A stretch of 64,000 nucleotides of DNA from positions 3,636,001-3,700,000 of the forward strand of contig NZ_CP023449.1 in assembly GCF_002355275.1 (NCBI RefSeq), read 5' to 3'. Below, in pieces: positions 18,412 through 26,915 of the stretch. Positions within the stretch are counted from its first letter, which is position 1. Each line of letters starts with the position of its first letter. Both the position numbers and the translations under genes were made by a program. This stretch comes from Rhizorhabdus dicambivorans. Its GTDB lineage: Bacteria > Pseudomonadota > Alphaproteobacteria > Sphingomonadales > Sphingomonadaceae. The notes under the pieces were generated by a model. That model made no database searches, had not been told where the DNA came from, and saw only the letters and a program-made list of their open reading frames with translations.

Positions 18412-19521
18412 TCAGACGAAATCGTTAAGGTCGATCGACGTCGCGTTGGTCGCTATCACCCGAACGGCCGAATCCACCGTCGCGCCGCCCGTGCTCGAAT
18501 AGAAGAGATAGGTGTCGCTGCCGATGGTGAGCGCCGCCACCTCGCCAAGGCCGGCACGATTGTCCAGCAAGGTCTGGGCGGTATCGGCCGCGCTGGCGAC
18601 GCTACCCTGCCGGCCTGCCGACAGCACAGCTGCGACGCGGAAGCCAAGATCGAATTTATCGGAGCCATTGGCGAAGTCGGAGACGACGTCCGGCCCCGCC
18701 CCGGCGAACAGGGCCGTGCCGCTCGTGAAGACGAACCGGTCCGCCCCGCTGCCGCCACGCAGCGTGTCGACACCCAGATCACCACTCAGCGTGTCGTTGC
18801 CGATCCCGCCCGAGAGCGAATCATTTCCCTGTCCGCCGCGCAACAAGTCGTTGCCGTCGCCACCGTCGAGCGTATCGTTGCCGAGGTTGCCATTGATGCT
18901 GTCGTTCCCGGCGCCCCCGCTGGCGCTGTCATTGCCCTGGCCGCCCTGGATGCGGTCGACGCCCGCGCCGCCATCCAGCGTGTCGTTACCGGCATTGCCC
19001 TGGAGATAGTCATTGCCGTCCTCGCCCAGGATCCGATCGTCGCCGTCCACGCCGCCCTCGGCCGACCGGCCGTAGATATGGTCGTTGCCGGCCCCGCCCT
19101 GCAGCGTATCGGCCCCCGCGCCGCCATAGAGATTGTCGTGCCCGCCAAAGCCGTTCAGAAAGTCATCGAAGCCGGTGCCCTGCATCATGTCGTCACCGCC
19201 GAAGGCGACACCGAGTGCCCCGGCGTCATTGTCTTCGCGCGCGAGCTTGGTGAAGCGGGAGGCCAGGGTCGTCAGACCCGTAACGTTCAGCAGCGTCTCG
19301 CCGCCCGCACTCAGGTCCAGCAGGAACAGCTGGCCGCCGTCCAGCCGGTCGAAGTCGTCATAGGTGAAGGAGACGCCGCGCAGGGTGAGGATATTGCCAT
19401 GGCCCTTGTCGAACGACAAGGTAATCGAACTGTTCTCGATCGGGTCCCCCTGGATCAGATCGCTGACGTCGATCTGGTCCATCCGGATGGCGGCCACCGT
19501 CCCGCCCGATACCTGCGCCAT
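18412..19521 (-). CDS. RTX (haemolysin-type calcium-binding repeat) protein
   Basis: An acidic secreted-type protein. Residues about 105-255 are an array of nonapeptide repeats of the form GGxGxDxLxGG (for example [30 protein letters not shown]), which bind calcium and fold as a parallel beta-roll. The C-terminal domain after the repeats ([26 protein letters not shown]) is the family's peptidase M10 C-terminal-like segment, used as the type I secretion signal. There is no N-terminal signal peptide and no recognisable enzyme domain in the first 100 residues. The ATG at 19521 lies behind a GAGGGGTGGGG run. No ABC/HlyD/TolC secretion genes are adjacent. Confidence 0.85.
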   Translation of the reverse strand: MAQVSGGTVAAIRMDQIDVSDLIQGDPIENSSITLSFDKGHGNILTLRGVSFTYDDFDRLDGGQLFLLDLSAGGETLLNVTGLTTLASRFTKLAREDNDAGALGVAFGGDDMMQGTGFDDFLNGFGGHDNLYGGAGADTLQGGAGNDHIYGRSAEGGVDGDDRILGEDGNDYLQGNAGNDTLDGGAGVDRIQGGQGNDSASGGAGNDSINGNLGNDTLDGGDGNDLLRGGQGNDSLSGGIGNDTLSGDLGVDTLRGGSGADRFVFTSGTALFAGAGPDVVSDFANGSDKFDLGFRVAAVLSAGRQGSVASAADTAQTLLDNRAGLGEVAALTIGSDTYLFYSSTGGATVDSAVRVIATNATSIDLNDFV

Positions 19522-19622
19522 GGAAAGCCCCACCCCTCAACCGGTCCATCATAGGGCAAGCCGCGCCGGAAATAAAATCCTGTACGGCACAGTTCCTGTC
19601 CCGCGATGGGCGTGACGATCGT

Positions 19623-20267
19623 TCAGGCGAGCGCCGCCAGCCCGAGCAGTGCGGCCTGCATCCGGGCTCCGTCTTCCGCCGAGCCGGCGCGCTCCGCGCG
19701 CCGCGCGGCGATCAGCCGGTCGAGCCAGGCCGGGCCATATTCGAAATGATGATCGATGCAGAGGCTCTCCACCGCGCGGCGCACATCGCGTCCGCAATCG
19801 TCCAGGATCGCCAGCCGCCGGTTGAGCGCGGCTTCCAGCTGCGCCGCGCGCTCGATATTTCCGCTCGCACCCGTGCGGACCACCCCGCGCCCGGCCAGCT
19901 CACGATAGAGCCCACCGCTCGGCGCGAGTTCGGCATAATGCGCCCAGTAGAGCTTGAAGAGCACGCGCCCCGCATCGCGCATCGCCTCGCCATCACGGGC
20001 GGGATGGTCGAGCAGCCCCGCCAGCCAGGCACGGCCGACAGCATCCACCGCCTGACCGTGATCCCCGGCACCGATATCGGCGACCGCCTCCTCCGCCCTT
20101 CCCTGCTGCCACAGCCGCTCGGCCGCCCCGTCGAGCCGGCCGGCGCGCCGGGCACGGTGCAGCCGCAGTTCGGCGGTGCCGCGATCGATCCGCACCGCCG
20201 TGCCTGCAATCAGCCGCCCCGCCTTGGTCCGCGCCCCCGCCTTGCGCTTGCGTCCCGCTCTCGCCAT
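19623..20267 (-). CDS. Hypothetical protein at the edge of a small-gene islet
   Basis: Not recognised. The chosen start MARAGRKRKAGARTKAG gives a very basic N-terminus (likely nucleic-acid contact), followed by an all-helical Ala/Arg/Leu-rich chain of about 214 residues. Notable stretches are VLFKLYWAHYAEL and SLCIDHHFEYGPAWLDRL. No signal peptide or membrane helix is seen. It is divergent from an XRE regulator 65 bp away, which may control it. The composition and the neighbourhood of small genes recall phage-derived or accessory DNA, but no phage structural or recombination gene is present. An earlier start at 20285 is possible. Confidence 0.6.
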   Translation of the reverse strand: MARAGRKRKAGARTKAGRLIAGTAVRIDRGTAELRLHRARRAGRLDGAAERLWQQGRAEEAVADIGAGDHGQAVDAVGRAWLAGLLDHPARDGEAMRDAGRVLFKLYWAHYAELAPSGGLYRELAGRGVVRTGASGNIERAAQLEAALNRRLAILDDCGRDVRRAVESLCIDHHFEYGPAWLDRLIAARRAERAGSAEDGARMQAALLGLAALA

Positions 20268-20332
20268 CCCGCCTTGCTCCATCAATTAGACAAATAACTT
20301 GCACATTCATGTTCAAAGATTACGGATCAGGC

Positions 20333-20848
20333 ATGACGCTTCCCCATGAAATCATGCGCGGTCTCCGCGCCCGGTCCGGCCTGTCGATGCGGGCCTTCGC
20401 TGCGCGTCTCGGTGCCCCGCTCGACACGCGCTACGCCTATTATGAGGAAAAGCGCTTCACCGGCCCGCTGCCGATCGAGGCCGCCCGCCGTATCGCTGCC
20501 GCATTGCAGCCCTTCGGCGTCGAACCGCAGGAGGTGCTCGAGCTTGCCGGCCTGTCGGCCGAGGAAGCCGCCGCCGAAGCGGCGTCGGCAGAGCCCGCCG
20601 TCCAATATGTCCGCCTTGATGTCGCCCTCCCTAATGCAGCAGCACTGACGCGCATGTTCGAGACCATGCTGGAGGGTGAGCTTCCGCCCGCCCGGCGGGA
20701 CGCGCTCGCGCGAACGCTCGCTCTGCGTCTGCCAGCCGCGCTTCAGCGTACGTCAGCATCGCCGCCGGTCGCGGTGCGGGCAGGCCGCGAAGATGCTCCA
20801 GCGCCCGCCAGGCGTCGTCCGCCTCGCCAGCCAGTATCGCGCACATGA
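20333..20848 (+). CDS. XRE-family helix-turn-helix regulator
   Basis: Residues about 5-70 form a Cro/C1-type helix-turn-helix domain (LPHEIMRGLRARSGLSMRAFAARLG, with a tyrosine-rich turn YAYYEEKRF replacing the classic form). A conserved-looking helical C-terminus follows (MFETMLEGELPPARRDALARTLALRLPAALQR). After that the last 35 residues turn into low-complexity Pro/Arg with poor codon use, where the gene overlaps a convergent gene. An earlier in-frame ATG exists at 20309; 20333 is preferred for its GGATCAGG ribosome site. It probably represses itself and neighbouring islet genes, which is inference. Confidence 0.72.
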   Translation: MTLPHEIMRGLRARSGLSMRAFAARLGAPLDTRYAYYEEKRFTGPLPIEAARRIAAALQPFGVEPQEVLELAGLSAEEAAAEAASAEPAVQYVRLDVALPNAAALTRMFETMLEGELPPARRDALARTLALRLPAALQRTSASPPVAVRAGREDAPAPARRRPPRQPVSRT

Positions 20849-20909
20849 TATCGCAGGCCGGGCACGCCAGCTCGCAGCCGGGCGATGCCCGGAAAACGGG
20901 TTTTCCCAT
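20631..20909 (-). CDS. Small cysteine-motif protein, probable SOS-regulated gene
   Basis: Not recognised. A 92-residue protein with C-X2-C and further cysteines near the N-terminus (GCELACPACDIMC), then a helical Ala/Arg/Leu region (DDAWRALEHLRGLPA, AEARLADAERAF). The first half has good codon use for this genome; the last third is poorer where it overlaps the regulator gene on the other strand. The case for a real gene rests on a GTTC-N7-GTTC LexA box 19 bp upstream of its ATG. The cysteines could hold zinc. It is convergent with and overlaps the XRE gene by 218 bp, which is unusual, so the call is moderate. Confidence 0.45.
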   Translation of the reverse strand: MGKPVFRASPGCELACPACDIMCAILAGEADDAWRALEHLRGLPAPRPAAMLTYAEARLADAERAFARARPAGRAEAHPPAWSRTCASVLLH

Positions 20910-20927
20910 GATCCGACTCGATAGTTT

Positions 20928-20942
20928 GTTCCTTATTTGTTC
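20928..20942 (-). promoter_or_regulatory. LexA (SOS) box, alphaproteobacterial GTTC-N7-GTTC type
   Basis: The + strand reads GTTC-CTTATTT-GTTC, equal to GAAC-N7-GAAC on the minus strand: an exact match to the direct-repeat LexA operator known from alphaproteobacteria. It lies in AT-rich sequence 19 bp upstream of the minus-strand ATG at 20909. Confidence 0.6.
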
Positions 20943-20988
20943 TAATCCTGCATTCCTACATGTCTAGGATTTTTCCTATCGGTCGAGC

Positions 20989-21022
20989 AAAAAAAGACCC
21001 GCGGCCGACGGCGGCGCGGGTC
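20989..21022 (-). terminator. Rho-independent terminator for the small gene at 21045-21281
   Basis: On the minus strand GACCCGCG pairs with CGCGGGTC across an 11-base loop, followed by seven T residues. It ends the transcript of the 78-residue protein gene immediately upstream on that strand. Confidence 0.8.
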
Positions 21023-21044
21023 GGTACTCAACGCAACGGAAGGC

Positions 21045-21281
21045 TCAGGAAAAGCGCGGGACCTCCCGGACCGAGCGATAGGGCGCGGTCTGGCTGGCGG
21101 AACCGGCCGCCTGCGGCGCGCGCGCGGAAATCGGCTCCTCGATCTCGCGGAAGCTGGGGGCGATCATCCACGCCGGCGGCTGCGGCCGCGGCGTTTCGAT
21201 GATGCGCATCGCCATCCCCATGAGCGCATCGGGGGAAAGGCTCTCGGCCCGGTCCCACATATCCGCCGTCATCATGTTCAT
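21045..21281 (-). CDS. Small hypothetical protein
   Basis: Not recognised. A 78-residue protein (MNMMTADMWDRAESLSPDAL start) with no membrane helix or cysteine. The gene is supported by a GAGGTGA ribosome site five bases before the ATG and a clean terminator just after the stop, which together make a self-contained single-gene transcript. The middle is Pro-rich (RPQPPAWMIAPSF). It belongs to the islet of small genes between the RTX gene and tauE/safE. Confidence 0.55.
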   Translation of the reverse strand: MNMMTADMWDRAESLSPDALMGMAMRIIETPRPQPPAWMIAPSFREIEEPISARAPQAAGSASQTAPYRSVREVPRFS

Positions 21282-21453
21282 CGCGACTCACCTCGCCCCT
21301 GTCCGCCCCCTCTTTGCGCCGCTCTATCGTCCAAGGAAATAGGACTGGACGCGAAGTTACAATTGTTGACAGGAGACAGAAAAGCGGCGGATTTTTATGG
21401 GTGTCGAGTTGAACCTGGTGACGGGCCACCTTCATCGTCGACCAAGACTCATC

Positions 21454-21481
21454 TTGACATTTTACAAGATTCTTGTATATA
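21454..21481 (+). promoter_or_regulatory. Sigma-70-type promoter overlapped by a palindromic operator
   Basis: TTGACA (21454-21459), a 16-bp spacer and TATATA (21476-21481) form a near-consensus promoter about 25 bp before the ATG at 21506. A 15-bp palindrome, TACAAG-ATT-CTTGTA (21463-21477), fills the spacer and the edge of the -10 element, so a bound dimeric repressor would block it. The rest of 21282-21453 shows no gene. Confidence 0.7.
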
Positions 21482-21505
21482 TCTGCGCAACAACCCGGAG
21501 CTGCG

Positions 21506-21772
21506 ATGACCGCCTGCCAGCCGATCGGCGCCGAGGACCGCGAGGTCGCCGAGATCGATACCCTGCAACGCGCGCTGCGCGGCCTGCGTCACTGGGCAGC
21601 CACCGCCCAGGCCCGCCGGCACCTGGCCGGCGAGCAAGGGCGCCGGCTGCACGCCACCGCACTCCGGCTCCATGACGAGGCCTGGTCGGACTGCCTGGCC
21701 GCGGCCTATGGCCTGTTCGAGATCGACGCGATCCACCAGGCCTGGGTTGAGGCGGGCGGGGGCCGCGAATGA
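21506..21772 (+). CDS. Small hypothetical protein, first gene of a two-gene unit
   Basis: Not recognised. The start MTACQPIGAEDREVAE follows a CCGGAG ribosome site and sits just downstream of a strong promoter. The 88 residues are mainly helical (IDTLQRALRGLRHWAATAQARRH, AWSDCLAAAYGLFEID). No signal or membrane segment is seen. It overlaps the next gene by four bases (ATGA), so the two products are probably made together. Helical acidic/basic pairs of this size are common in regulatory or phage-accessory modules, but nothing here fixes a function. Confidence 0.55.
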   Translation: MTACQPIGAEDREVAEIDTLQRALRGLRHWAATAQARRHLAGEQGRRLHATALRLHDEAWSDCLAAAYGLFEIDAIHQAWVEAGGGRE

Positions 21773-21990
21773 CCGACGGGCTCCGCCTGGAAGAGCTGTT
21801 GGCCGAGATCGCTGCGGCCGACAGCCGGGCCCGGCTCCACGACAGGATCGACGACGATCGCGAGGCCCATGCCGAGGCCGCGCAGCGGGCTGACGAGGCC
21901 GCCGAGGAAGGACGACGCGCCGCCCGCGCGATGATCGAGGCCGCCTTTCCCGGGATCAGCTGGGCGATGATCGCCCGCGCCGCGCTGTGA
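21769..21990 (+). CDS. Small acidic coiled-coil protein, second gene of the unit
   Basis: Not recognised. A 73-residue protein rich in Ala, Glu, Asp and Arg. Residues about 15-55 (ADSRARLHDRIDDDREAHAEAA in part) are predicted as a continuous charged helix, probably a coiled coil, ending in an aromatic tail (FPGISWAMIARAAL). It is translationally coupled to the upstream 88-residue protein by an ATGA overlap. The stop lies only six bases from the convergent tauE/safE stop. Confidence 0.52.
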   Translation: MTDGLRLEELLAEIAAADSRARLHDRIDDDREAHAEAAQRADEAAEEGRRAARAMIEAAFPGISWAMIARAAL

Positions 21991-21996
21991 TGCGGC

Positions 21997-22785
21997 TCAG
22001 CTCATTACCAGCTTGAGGCCGGTGACGAACAGGATCACCGCCAGCGCCCGCTGCACGATCAACTCGTTGAGATGCAGGGTCAGTCGCGATCCGATGATGA
22101 TGCCCGGGATCGATCCGATCAGCAGCGTCGCCAGCAGCTTCAGGTCGACCGCGCCCGCCAGCATATAGCCCAGCCCCCCGACCAGGGTGAGCGGCACCGC
22201 GTGCATGATATCGGTGCCGACCAGCTTCCGCGCGGTCAGGCGCAACGGATAAAGCATCAGCAGCAGCGTCGCGCCCAGCGCCCCCGCCCCCACCGACGTC
22301 AGGGTTACCAATGTCCCGAGCACCGCCCCGGCCAGCGCGGTCAGCACCGGCTGGTAGCGGACGAAGCGGCGCACGCGCGCCTCGTCGTCGACGTCGATCA
22401 TCGCGGTGACGAGCTGGCGGCGGAACAGGGTCGCGACCGAGGTGATGAGCAGCATCCCGCCGAGCATCGTCACGATCAGCCCGTGCTTCACCTGGTGCCC
22501 ACCGGCTTCGAACAGGAAGAACAGGGTCAGCAGCGCCGCCGGGATGCTGCCCGCGCACAACCAGCCGACAATGGCCAGATCGGCGCTTTCCTGGCGATGA
22601 TGGACCACCGAGCCCGCGGTCTTGGTCGCGGCGGCGAACCACAGGTCGGTGCCGACCGCCGTCGCCGGAGCCACGCCGAAGACCAGGATCAGGATCGGCG
22701 ACATCAACGAGCCCCCGCCGACGCCGGTGATCCCGACGATGATGCCGACCAGCAGGCCGGCCAGCGCGTTGAGCCAGTCGATCAT
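21997..22785 (-). CDS. TauE/SafE-family membrane transporter
   Basis: A 262-residue membrane protein with about eight helices and the family's two-repeat layout: GITGVGGGSLMSPIL near the N-terminus and TSVGAGALGATLLL mid-protein. TauE/SafE proteins export sulfite, sulfoacetate or related anions. Position as the last gene of the cysD-cysNC-cysQ operon (13 bp after cysQ) suggests a sulfur oxyanion, either sulfate entry or sulfite export. The operon context is stronger evidence than the sequence for the substrate. Confidence 0.87.
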   Translation of the reverse strand: MIDWLNALAGLLVGIIVGITGVGGGSLMSPILILVFGVAPATAVGTDLWFAAATKTAGSVVHHRQESADLAIVGWLCAGSIPAALLTLFFLFEAGGHQVKHGLIVTMLGGMLLITSVATLFRRQLVTAMIDVDDEARVRRFVRYQPVLTALAGAVLGTLVTLTSVGAGALGATLLLMLYPLRLTARKLVGTDIMHAVPLTLVGGLGYMLAGAVDLKLLATLLIGSIPGIIIGSRLTLHLNELIVQRALAVILFVTGLKLVMS

Positions 22786-22798
22786 GGGGGCGTTCCGA

Positions 22799-23542
22799 TC
22801 AGGCTGCCTGGTTCAGGTCGCCGACCAGGCGGAGTATCTCCTCCGCCAAACCGGCGGGACAGATCAGCAGGTCGGGCAGCCAGGGATTGGCGTGGTTGTA
22901 GGTCAGCCGCGATCCGTCGATGCGCGAGCAGTGCAGCCCGGCCGCCCGCGCCACAGCGACTGGCGCGCAATTGTCCCACTCATATTGGCCGCCCGAATGG
23001 AGGTAGATGTCGGCCTCGCCGCGCACCACCGCCATCGCCTTGGCCCCCGCCGAGCCCATCGGCACCAGCTCGGCGCCGAGCGTCCCGGCCACGGCCACCG
23101 CCTCGGCGGCGGGGCGGGTGCGGCTGACCAGCATGCGCAGGGTCTGCGCGGCGGGCTGCAAGGCGGGGGGCGCCGCGGAGTCGAGGGTCAACCCCAGGCC
23201 CGGCAGCGCCACGGCGCCGATGCTGGGCTGGCCGCCGATTGCGAGCGCGACATGAACCGCCCAGTCGGCGCGGCCCTCACCATATTCGCGGGTGCCATCG
23301 AGCGGGTCGACGATCCACACCCGCTCGACCGAGCAGCGCGCGGTGTCGTTGACCTCCTCCTCGGACAGGATCGCGTCATCGGGCCGCTCACGCCGCAGCG
23401 TCTCCATGATGAAGGCGTTGGCGATGCGGTCCCCCTCGACACCAAGCGCCTTGCCCTCGAATCGTCCGGAACCGCGAAGGTCGAGCAGCATCCGTCCCGC
23501 GCGGTCGGCGATGTGGATCGCCAGCTCGACGTCGTTCATCAT
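22799..23542 (-). CDS. cysQ: 3'(2'),5'-bisphosphate nucleotidase CysQ
   Basis: Hydrolyses PAP, the by-product of PAPS use, to AMP and phosphate, preventing its build-up during sulfate assimilation. The inositol monophosphatase-type metal motifs are present: ILSEEEVND and [15 protein letters not shown]. The C-terminal part has [19 protein letters not shown] and [16 protein letters not shown], matching the family. It overlaps cysNC by four bases and is followed by tauE/safE. Length of 247 residues is normal. Confidence 0.95.
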   Translation of the reverse strand: MMNDVELAIHIADRAGRMLLDLRGSGRFEGKALGVEGDRIANAFIMETLRRERPDDAILSEEEVNDTARCSVERVWIVDPLDGTREYGEGRADWAVHVALAIGGQPSIGAVALPGLGLTLDSAAPPALQPAAQTLRMLVSRTRPAAEAVAVAGTLGAELVPMGSAGAKAMAVVRGEADIYLHSGGQYEWDNCAPVAVARAAGLHCSRIDGSRLTYNHANPWLPDLLICPAGLAEEILRLVGDLNQAA

Positions 23543-25449
23543 TCCTCGCCCAGCAGTTTCGCGATGATCAGCTCGGCCGCCTCCTCGGGGGAGGTGGCCG
23601 CGGTGTCGATCCGTATCTCGGGCGTGTCGGGTGCCTCATAGGGGCTGTCGATGCCGGTGAAGTTCTTGAGCTCGCCCGAGCGCGCCTTCTTGTAGAGGCC
23701 CTTCACGTCGCGCTTCTCCGCCTCGGCCAGGCTGGTGTCGATATGCACCTCGACGAACTCGCCGGGCGCCATCATCGCCCGCACCATGTCGCGCTCCGCC
23801 CGGAAGGGAGAGATGAAGGCGGTGATGACGATCAGCCCGGCGTCGGTCATCAGCTTCGCGACCTCGCCGACCCGGCGGATATTCTCCACCCGATCGGCAT
23901 CGGTGAAGCCCAGATCCTTGTTGAGGCCGTGACGGACATTGTCGCCGTCGAGCAGGAAGGTGTGCCGGTTCATCCGGGTCAGCTTCTTCTCGACGATGTT
24001 GGCGATGGTCGACTTGCCGGCGCCTGACAGGCCGGTGAACCATAGCACGGCCGGCTTCTGGTTCTTCAGGTCGGCGCGCTTCTCGCGGCTGGTGTCGGTC
24101 GCCTGCCAGTGGACATTCTGCGAGCGGCGCAGGCAGAAATGCAGCATACCCGCCGCGACGGTGGCGTTGGTCAGCTTGTCGATCAGGATGAAGCCGCCCA
24201 GCGTGCGGCTGTCGGCATAGGGCTCGAACACGATCGGGCGATCGGTGGTGAGGTTGGCCACGCCGATCGCGTTGAGCCCCAGCGTCTTCGCCGCCAGATG
24301 GTCCATGCTGTTCACATCGACCTGATATTTCGGCGCCTGGATCGTGGCGGTGACGGTCTGGGTGCCGAGCTTCAGCCAATAAGGACGACCTGGCAGCATC
24401 TCCTGCTCCGCCATCCAGACGATGCTCGCCTCGAACTGATCGGCGACCTGCGGAGGCTGATCGGCGAGCGCGATGACGTCGCCGCGCGAGCAGTCGATCT
24501 CGTCGGCGAAGGTCAGCGTCACCGACTGGCCGGCCACCGCCCTGTCGAGATCGCCATCCAGCGTGACGATGCGGGTGACGGTGGAGGTCTTTCCCGAAGG
24601 CAGCACCCGGATCGCGTCGCCGGGCTTCACCTCGCCGGTCGCCACCAGGCCGGAAAAGCCCCGAAAATCGAGATTGGGGCGATTGACCCACTGCACTGGC
24701 AGGCGGAACGGCCGGGCGCGGTCGGCGGCGACATCGATCTCGACGGTCTCGAGATGATCGATCAGGGTCGGGCCCTGATACCAGGGCGTCCGATCCGAGC
24801 GGGTCGTGATGTTGTCGCCGGCGATCCCCGAGATGGGGATGGCGGTGAAGCTGGTGATTCCGATCTCGGTCGCGAAGGCGCGATAGGCCAGCAGGATGCG
24901 GTCGAACACACCCTGATCATAATCGACCAGATCCATCTTGTTGATCGCGAGCACGATGTTCTTCACGCCGATCAGATGCGCCAGATAGCTGTGCCGCCGC
25001 GTCTGGGTCAGCACGCCCTTGCGCGCGTCGATCAGGATCACCGCGAGGTCGGCGGTCGAGGCGCCGGTCACCATGTTGCGGGTGTACTGCTCATGCCCCG
25101 GCGTGTCGGCGACGATGAACTTGCGCTTCGGGGTCGAGAAGAAGCGATAGGCGACGTCGATCGTGATGCCCTGCTCGCGCTCCGCGGCGAGCCCGTCGAC
25201 GAGCAGCGCGAAATCAATGTTCTGGCCCTGGGTGCCAACCCGCTTGCTGTCGGCTTCGAGCGCCGCCAGCTGATCCTCGAAGATCATCTTCGAATCGTAG
25301 AGCAGGCGCCCGATCAGCGTCGACTTGCCGTCGTCCACCGAGCCGCAGGTGATGAAGCGCAGCAGCGACTTCTCGCGCTGCTGTTCCAGATAGGCGTCGA
25401 TATCCTCGGCGATGAGGGCGTCGGCCTCGTACTCGTAGCCGTCCGCCAT
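23539..25449 (-). CDS. cysNC: Bifunctional sulfate adenylyltransferase subunit 1 / adenylylsulfate kinase
   Basis: A fusion that carries out two steps: GTP-driven support of ATP sulfurylase with CysD, then phosphorylation of APS to PAPS. Residues about 30-250 are an EF-Tu-like GTPase ([32 protein letters not shown]), followed by two beta-barrel domains. From about 445 comes APS kinase with P-loop [24 protein letters not shown] and [11 protein letters not shown]. The start codon overlaps the cysD stop (TGATG) and its end overlaps cysQ (ATGATG), giving tight coupling of the operon. Making PAPS rather than APS implies either a PAPS reductase or sulfotransferases elsewhere in the genome. Confidence 0.97.
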   Translation of the reverse strand: MADGYEYEADALIAEDIDAYLEQQREKSLLRFITCGSVDDGKSTLIGRLLYDSKMIFEDQLAALEADSKRVGTQGQNIDFALLVDGLAAEREQGITIDVAYRFFSTPKRKFIVADTPGHEQYTRNMVTGASTADLAVILIDARKGVLTQTRRHSYLAHLIGVKNIVLAINKMDLVDYDQGVFDRILLAYRAFATEIGITSFTAIPISGIAGDNITTRSDRTPWYQGPTLIDHLETVEIDVAADRARPFRLPVQWVNRPNLDFRGFSGLVATGEVKPGDAIRVLPSGKTSTVTRIVTLDGDLDRAVAGQSVTLTFADEIDCSRGDVIALADQPPQVADQFEASIVWMAEQEMLPGRPYWLKLGTQTVTATIQAPKYQVDVNSMDHLAAKTLGLNAIGVANLTTDRPIVFEPYADSRTLGGFILIDKLTNATVAAGMLHFCLRRSQNVHWQATDTSREKRADLKNQKPAVLWFTGLSGAGKSTIANIVEKKLTRMNRHTFLLDGDNVRHGLNKDLGFTDADRVENIRRVGEVAKLMTDAGLIVITAFISPFRAERDMVRAMMAPGEFVEVHIDTSLAEAEKRDVKGLYKKARSGELKNFTGIDSPYEAPDTPEIRIDTAATSPEEAAELIIAKLLGEE

Positions 25450-26354
25450 CAGAAATATCCTTCCTTCTTCTTCTTCTCCATCGAGGCGTCGCCGGCATCC
25501 TTGTCGATGGCCCTGCCCTGCCGCTCCGAGGTCGTCGTCAGCAGCATCTCCTGGATCACCTCATTGAGGGTCGCGGCCTCGCTCTCGACCGCGCCGGTCA
25601 GCGGGTAGCAGCCGAGCGTGCGGAAGCGGATCGAGCGCTCCACCGGCGTCTCGCCGGGCTTGAGCGGGAAGCGGTCGTCATCGACCATCAGCAGCAACCC
25701 GTCACGCTCCACGGTCGGACGCCTGGCCGCGAAATAGAGCGGGACGATCGGGATGTCGTTGAGCTGGATATATTGCCAGATGTCCAGCTCGGTCCAATTG
25801 CTGATCGGGAAGACGCGGATGCTCTCGCCCTTGGCCTTGCGGGCGTTGTAGAGGTTCCACAGCTCGGGCCGCTGGTTCTTCGGGTCCCAGGCATGGCTGG
25901 CGGTACGAAAGGAGAAGATGCGCTCCTTGGCGCGGCTCTTCTCCTCGTCGCGGCGCGCCCCCCCGAAGGCCGCGTCGAAGCCATATTTGTCGAGCGCCTG
26001 CTTTAGCCCCTCGGTCTTCCACATGTCGGTGTGCAGCGGGCCATGGTCGAACGGGTTGATCCCGCGCTCCCTGGCTTCCGGGTTATGATAGACGAGCAGT
26101 TCCATGCCGCTCTCCTTCGCCATCCGGTCGCGCAGCTCGTACATCGCCTTGAACTTCCAGGTCGTATCGACATGGAGCAGCGGAAAGGGCGGCGGCGAGG
26201 GATAGAAGGCCTTGCGGGCGAGATGCAGCATCACCGCCGAATCCTTGCCGACCGAATAAAGCATCACCGGGCGTTCGCACTCGGCAACGACCTCGCGAAG
26301 GATGTGGATGCTCTCGGCCTCTAGCCGCTGGAGATGGTTCAATCTGTCGCTCAT
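25449..26354 (-). CDS. cysD: Sulfate adenylyltransferase subunit 2
   Basis: Catalytic subunit of ATP sulfurylase, making APS from sulfate and ATP with CysN. The PP-loop motif [18 protein letters not shown] is at about residues 30-50; further conserved segments are [28 protein letters not shown] and [15 protein letters not shown]. The 301-residue length is typical. A GGAGG ribosome site precedes the ATG. It leads the minus-strand operon cysD-cysNC-cysQ-tauE/safE. The 150 bp upstream, shared with a divergent lipoprotein gene, shows no convincing riboswitch. Confidence 0.97.
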   Translation of the reverse strand: MSDRLNHLQRLEAESIHILREVVAECERPVMLYSVGKDSAVMLHLARKAFYPSPPPFPLLHVDTTWKFKAMYELRDRMAKESGMELLVYHNPEARERGINPFDHGPLHTDMWKTEGLKQALDKYGFDAAFGGARRDEEKSRAKERIFSFRTASHAWDPKNQRPELWNLYNARKAKGESIRVFPISNWTELDIWQYIQLNDIPIVPLYFAARRPTVERDGLLLMVDDDRFPLKPGETPVERSIRFRTLGCYPLTGAVESEAATLNEVIQEMLLTTTSERQGRAIDKDAGDASMEKKKKEGYF

Positions 26355-26504
26355 GCCGTGGCCTCCTACCGAAGCGCAGGCGTCAGCGCCCGAAAATTAA
26401 AGTTGGAAAGCCGGTAGGAAATGTGGCGCCCCGCCAGCATGGTGGCGCCGACGGCGCCGCTGCTGTAACCGGTTGGGCCTGTCCGGCATCCGGGGGGACG
26501 TCGC

Positions 26505-26840
26505 TTGAGACTTGCAAGATTATCGCTGGTCGCGCCGCTGGCCCTGCTGTCGGCCTGCGAAATGACAGTGGAGGTCGCCGGCATGCTCGGCGGAACCGAA
26601 GCTCTTACCGGATCGATGACCCATTATGACGACGGCGGCACGATCGAACTGTTCGGCGGCCCGAATACCCACTGCATCGGCAATTTTGAATATCATCGCC
26701 GAAACCGGGGGATAGGCGGCGAAGGCACACTGGTCTGCGACGATCGGCGCATGGGACCGTTCAGCTTCGCGCTGAGCGGGATGCGCCATGGGGTCGGCTA
26801 TGGAACGCTCAACGGCGTTCCCTACAGCTTCCGCTTCTGA
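26505..26840 (+). CDS. Small predicted lipoprotein, unknown function
   Basis: A 111-residue protein starting at a TTG codon behind a GGGGGGA ribosome site. The N-terminus MRLARLSLVAPLALLSAC is a lipoprotein signal with lipobox LLSAC, giving a mature protein from Cys18. The mature part has two more cysteines (NTHCIGNF and LVCDDR) that could form a disulfide, and glycine-rich beta segments (GYGTLNGVPYSFRF). No named family is recognised. It is divergent from cysD and faces urcA across a strong hairpin. Confidence 0.65.
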   Translation: MRLARLSLVAPLALLSACEMTVEVAGMLGGTEALTGSMTHYDDGGTIELFGGPNTHCIGNFEYHRRNRGIGGEGTLVCDDRRMGPFSFALSGMRHGVGYGTLNGVPYSFRF

Positions 26841-26847
26841 AACGGCA

Positions 26848-26891
26848 AAGGCCGCCAGCGAAGGTCTGGAGTCCCTTCGGCTGGCGGCCTT
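26848..26891. terminator. Long hairpin terminator between convergent lipoprotein gene and urcA
   Basis: AAGGCCGCCAGCGAAG pairs with CTTCGGCTGGCGGCCTT over about 16 bp with one extra G and an 11-base loop. The arms begin and end with AAG/CTT, so it can serve both strands. Confidence 0.7.
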
Positions 26892-26915
26892 GCTGGAGGC
26901 CATCGGATCGGCCGC

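Noticed and set aside
19623-21990. Complete prophage
   Set aside because: XRE regulator, LexA box and small genes recall phage DNA, but there is no integrase, structural, lysis or replication gene and no direct-repeat attachment site was seen.
26355-26504. Riboswitch upstream of cysD
   Set aside because: No SAM-type or other conserved core was recognised, and stems found were short and GC-driven.
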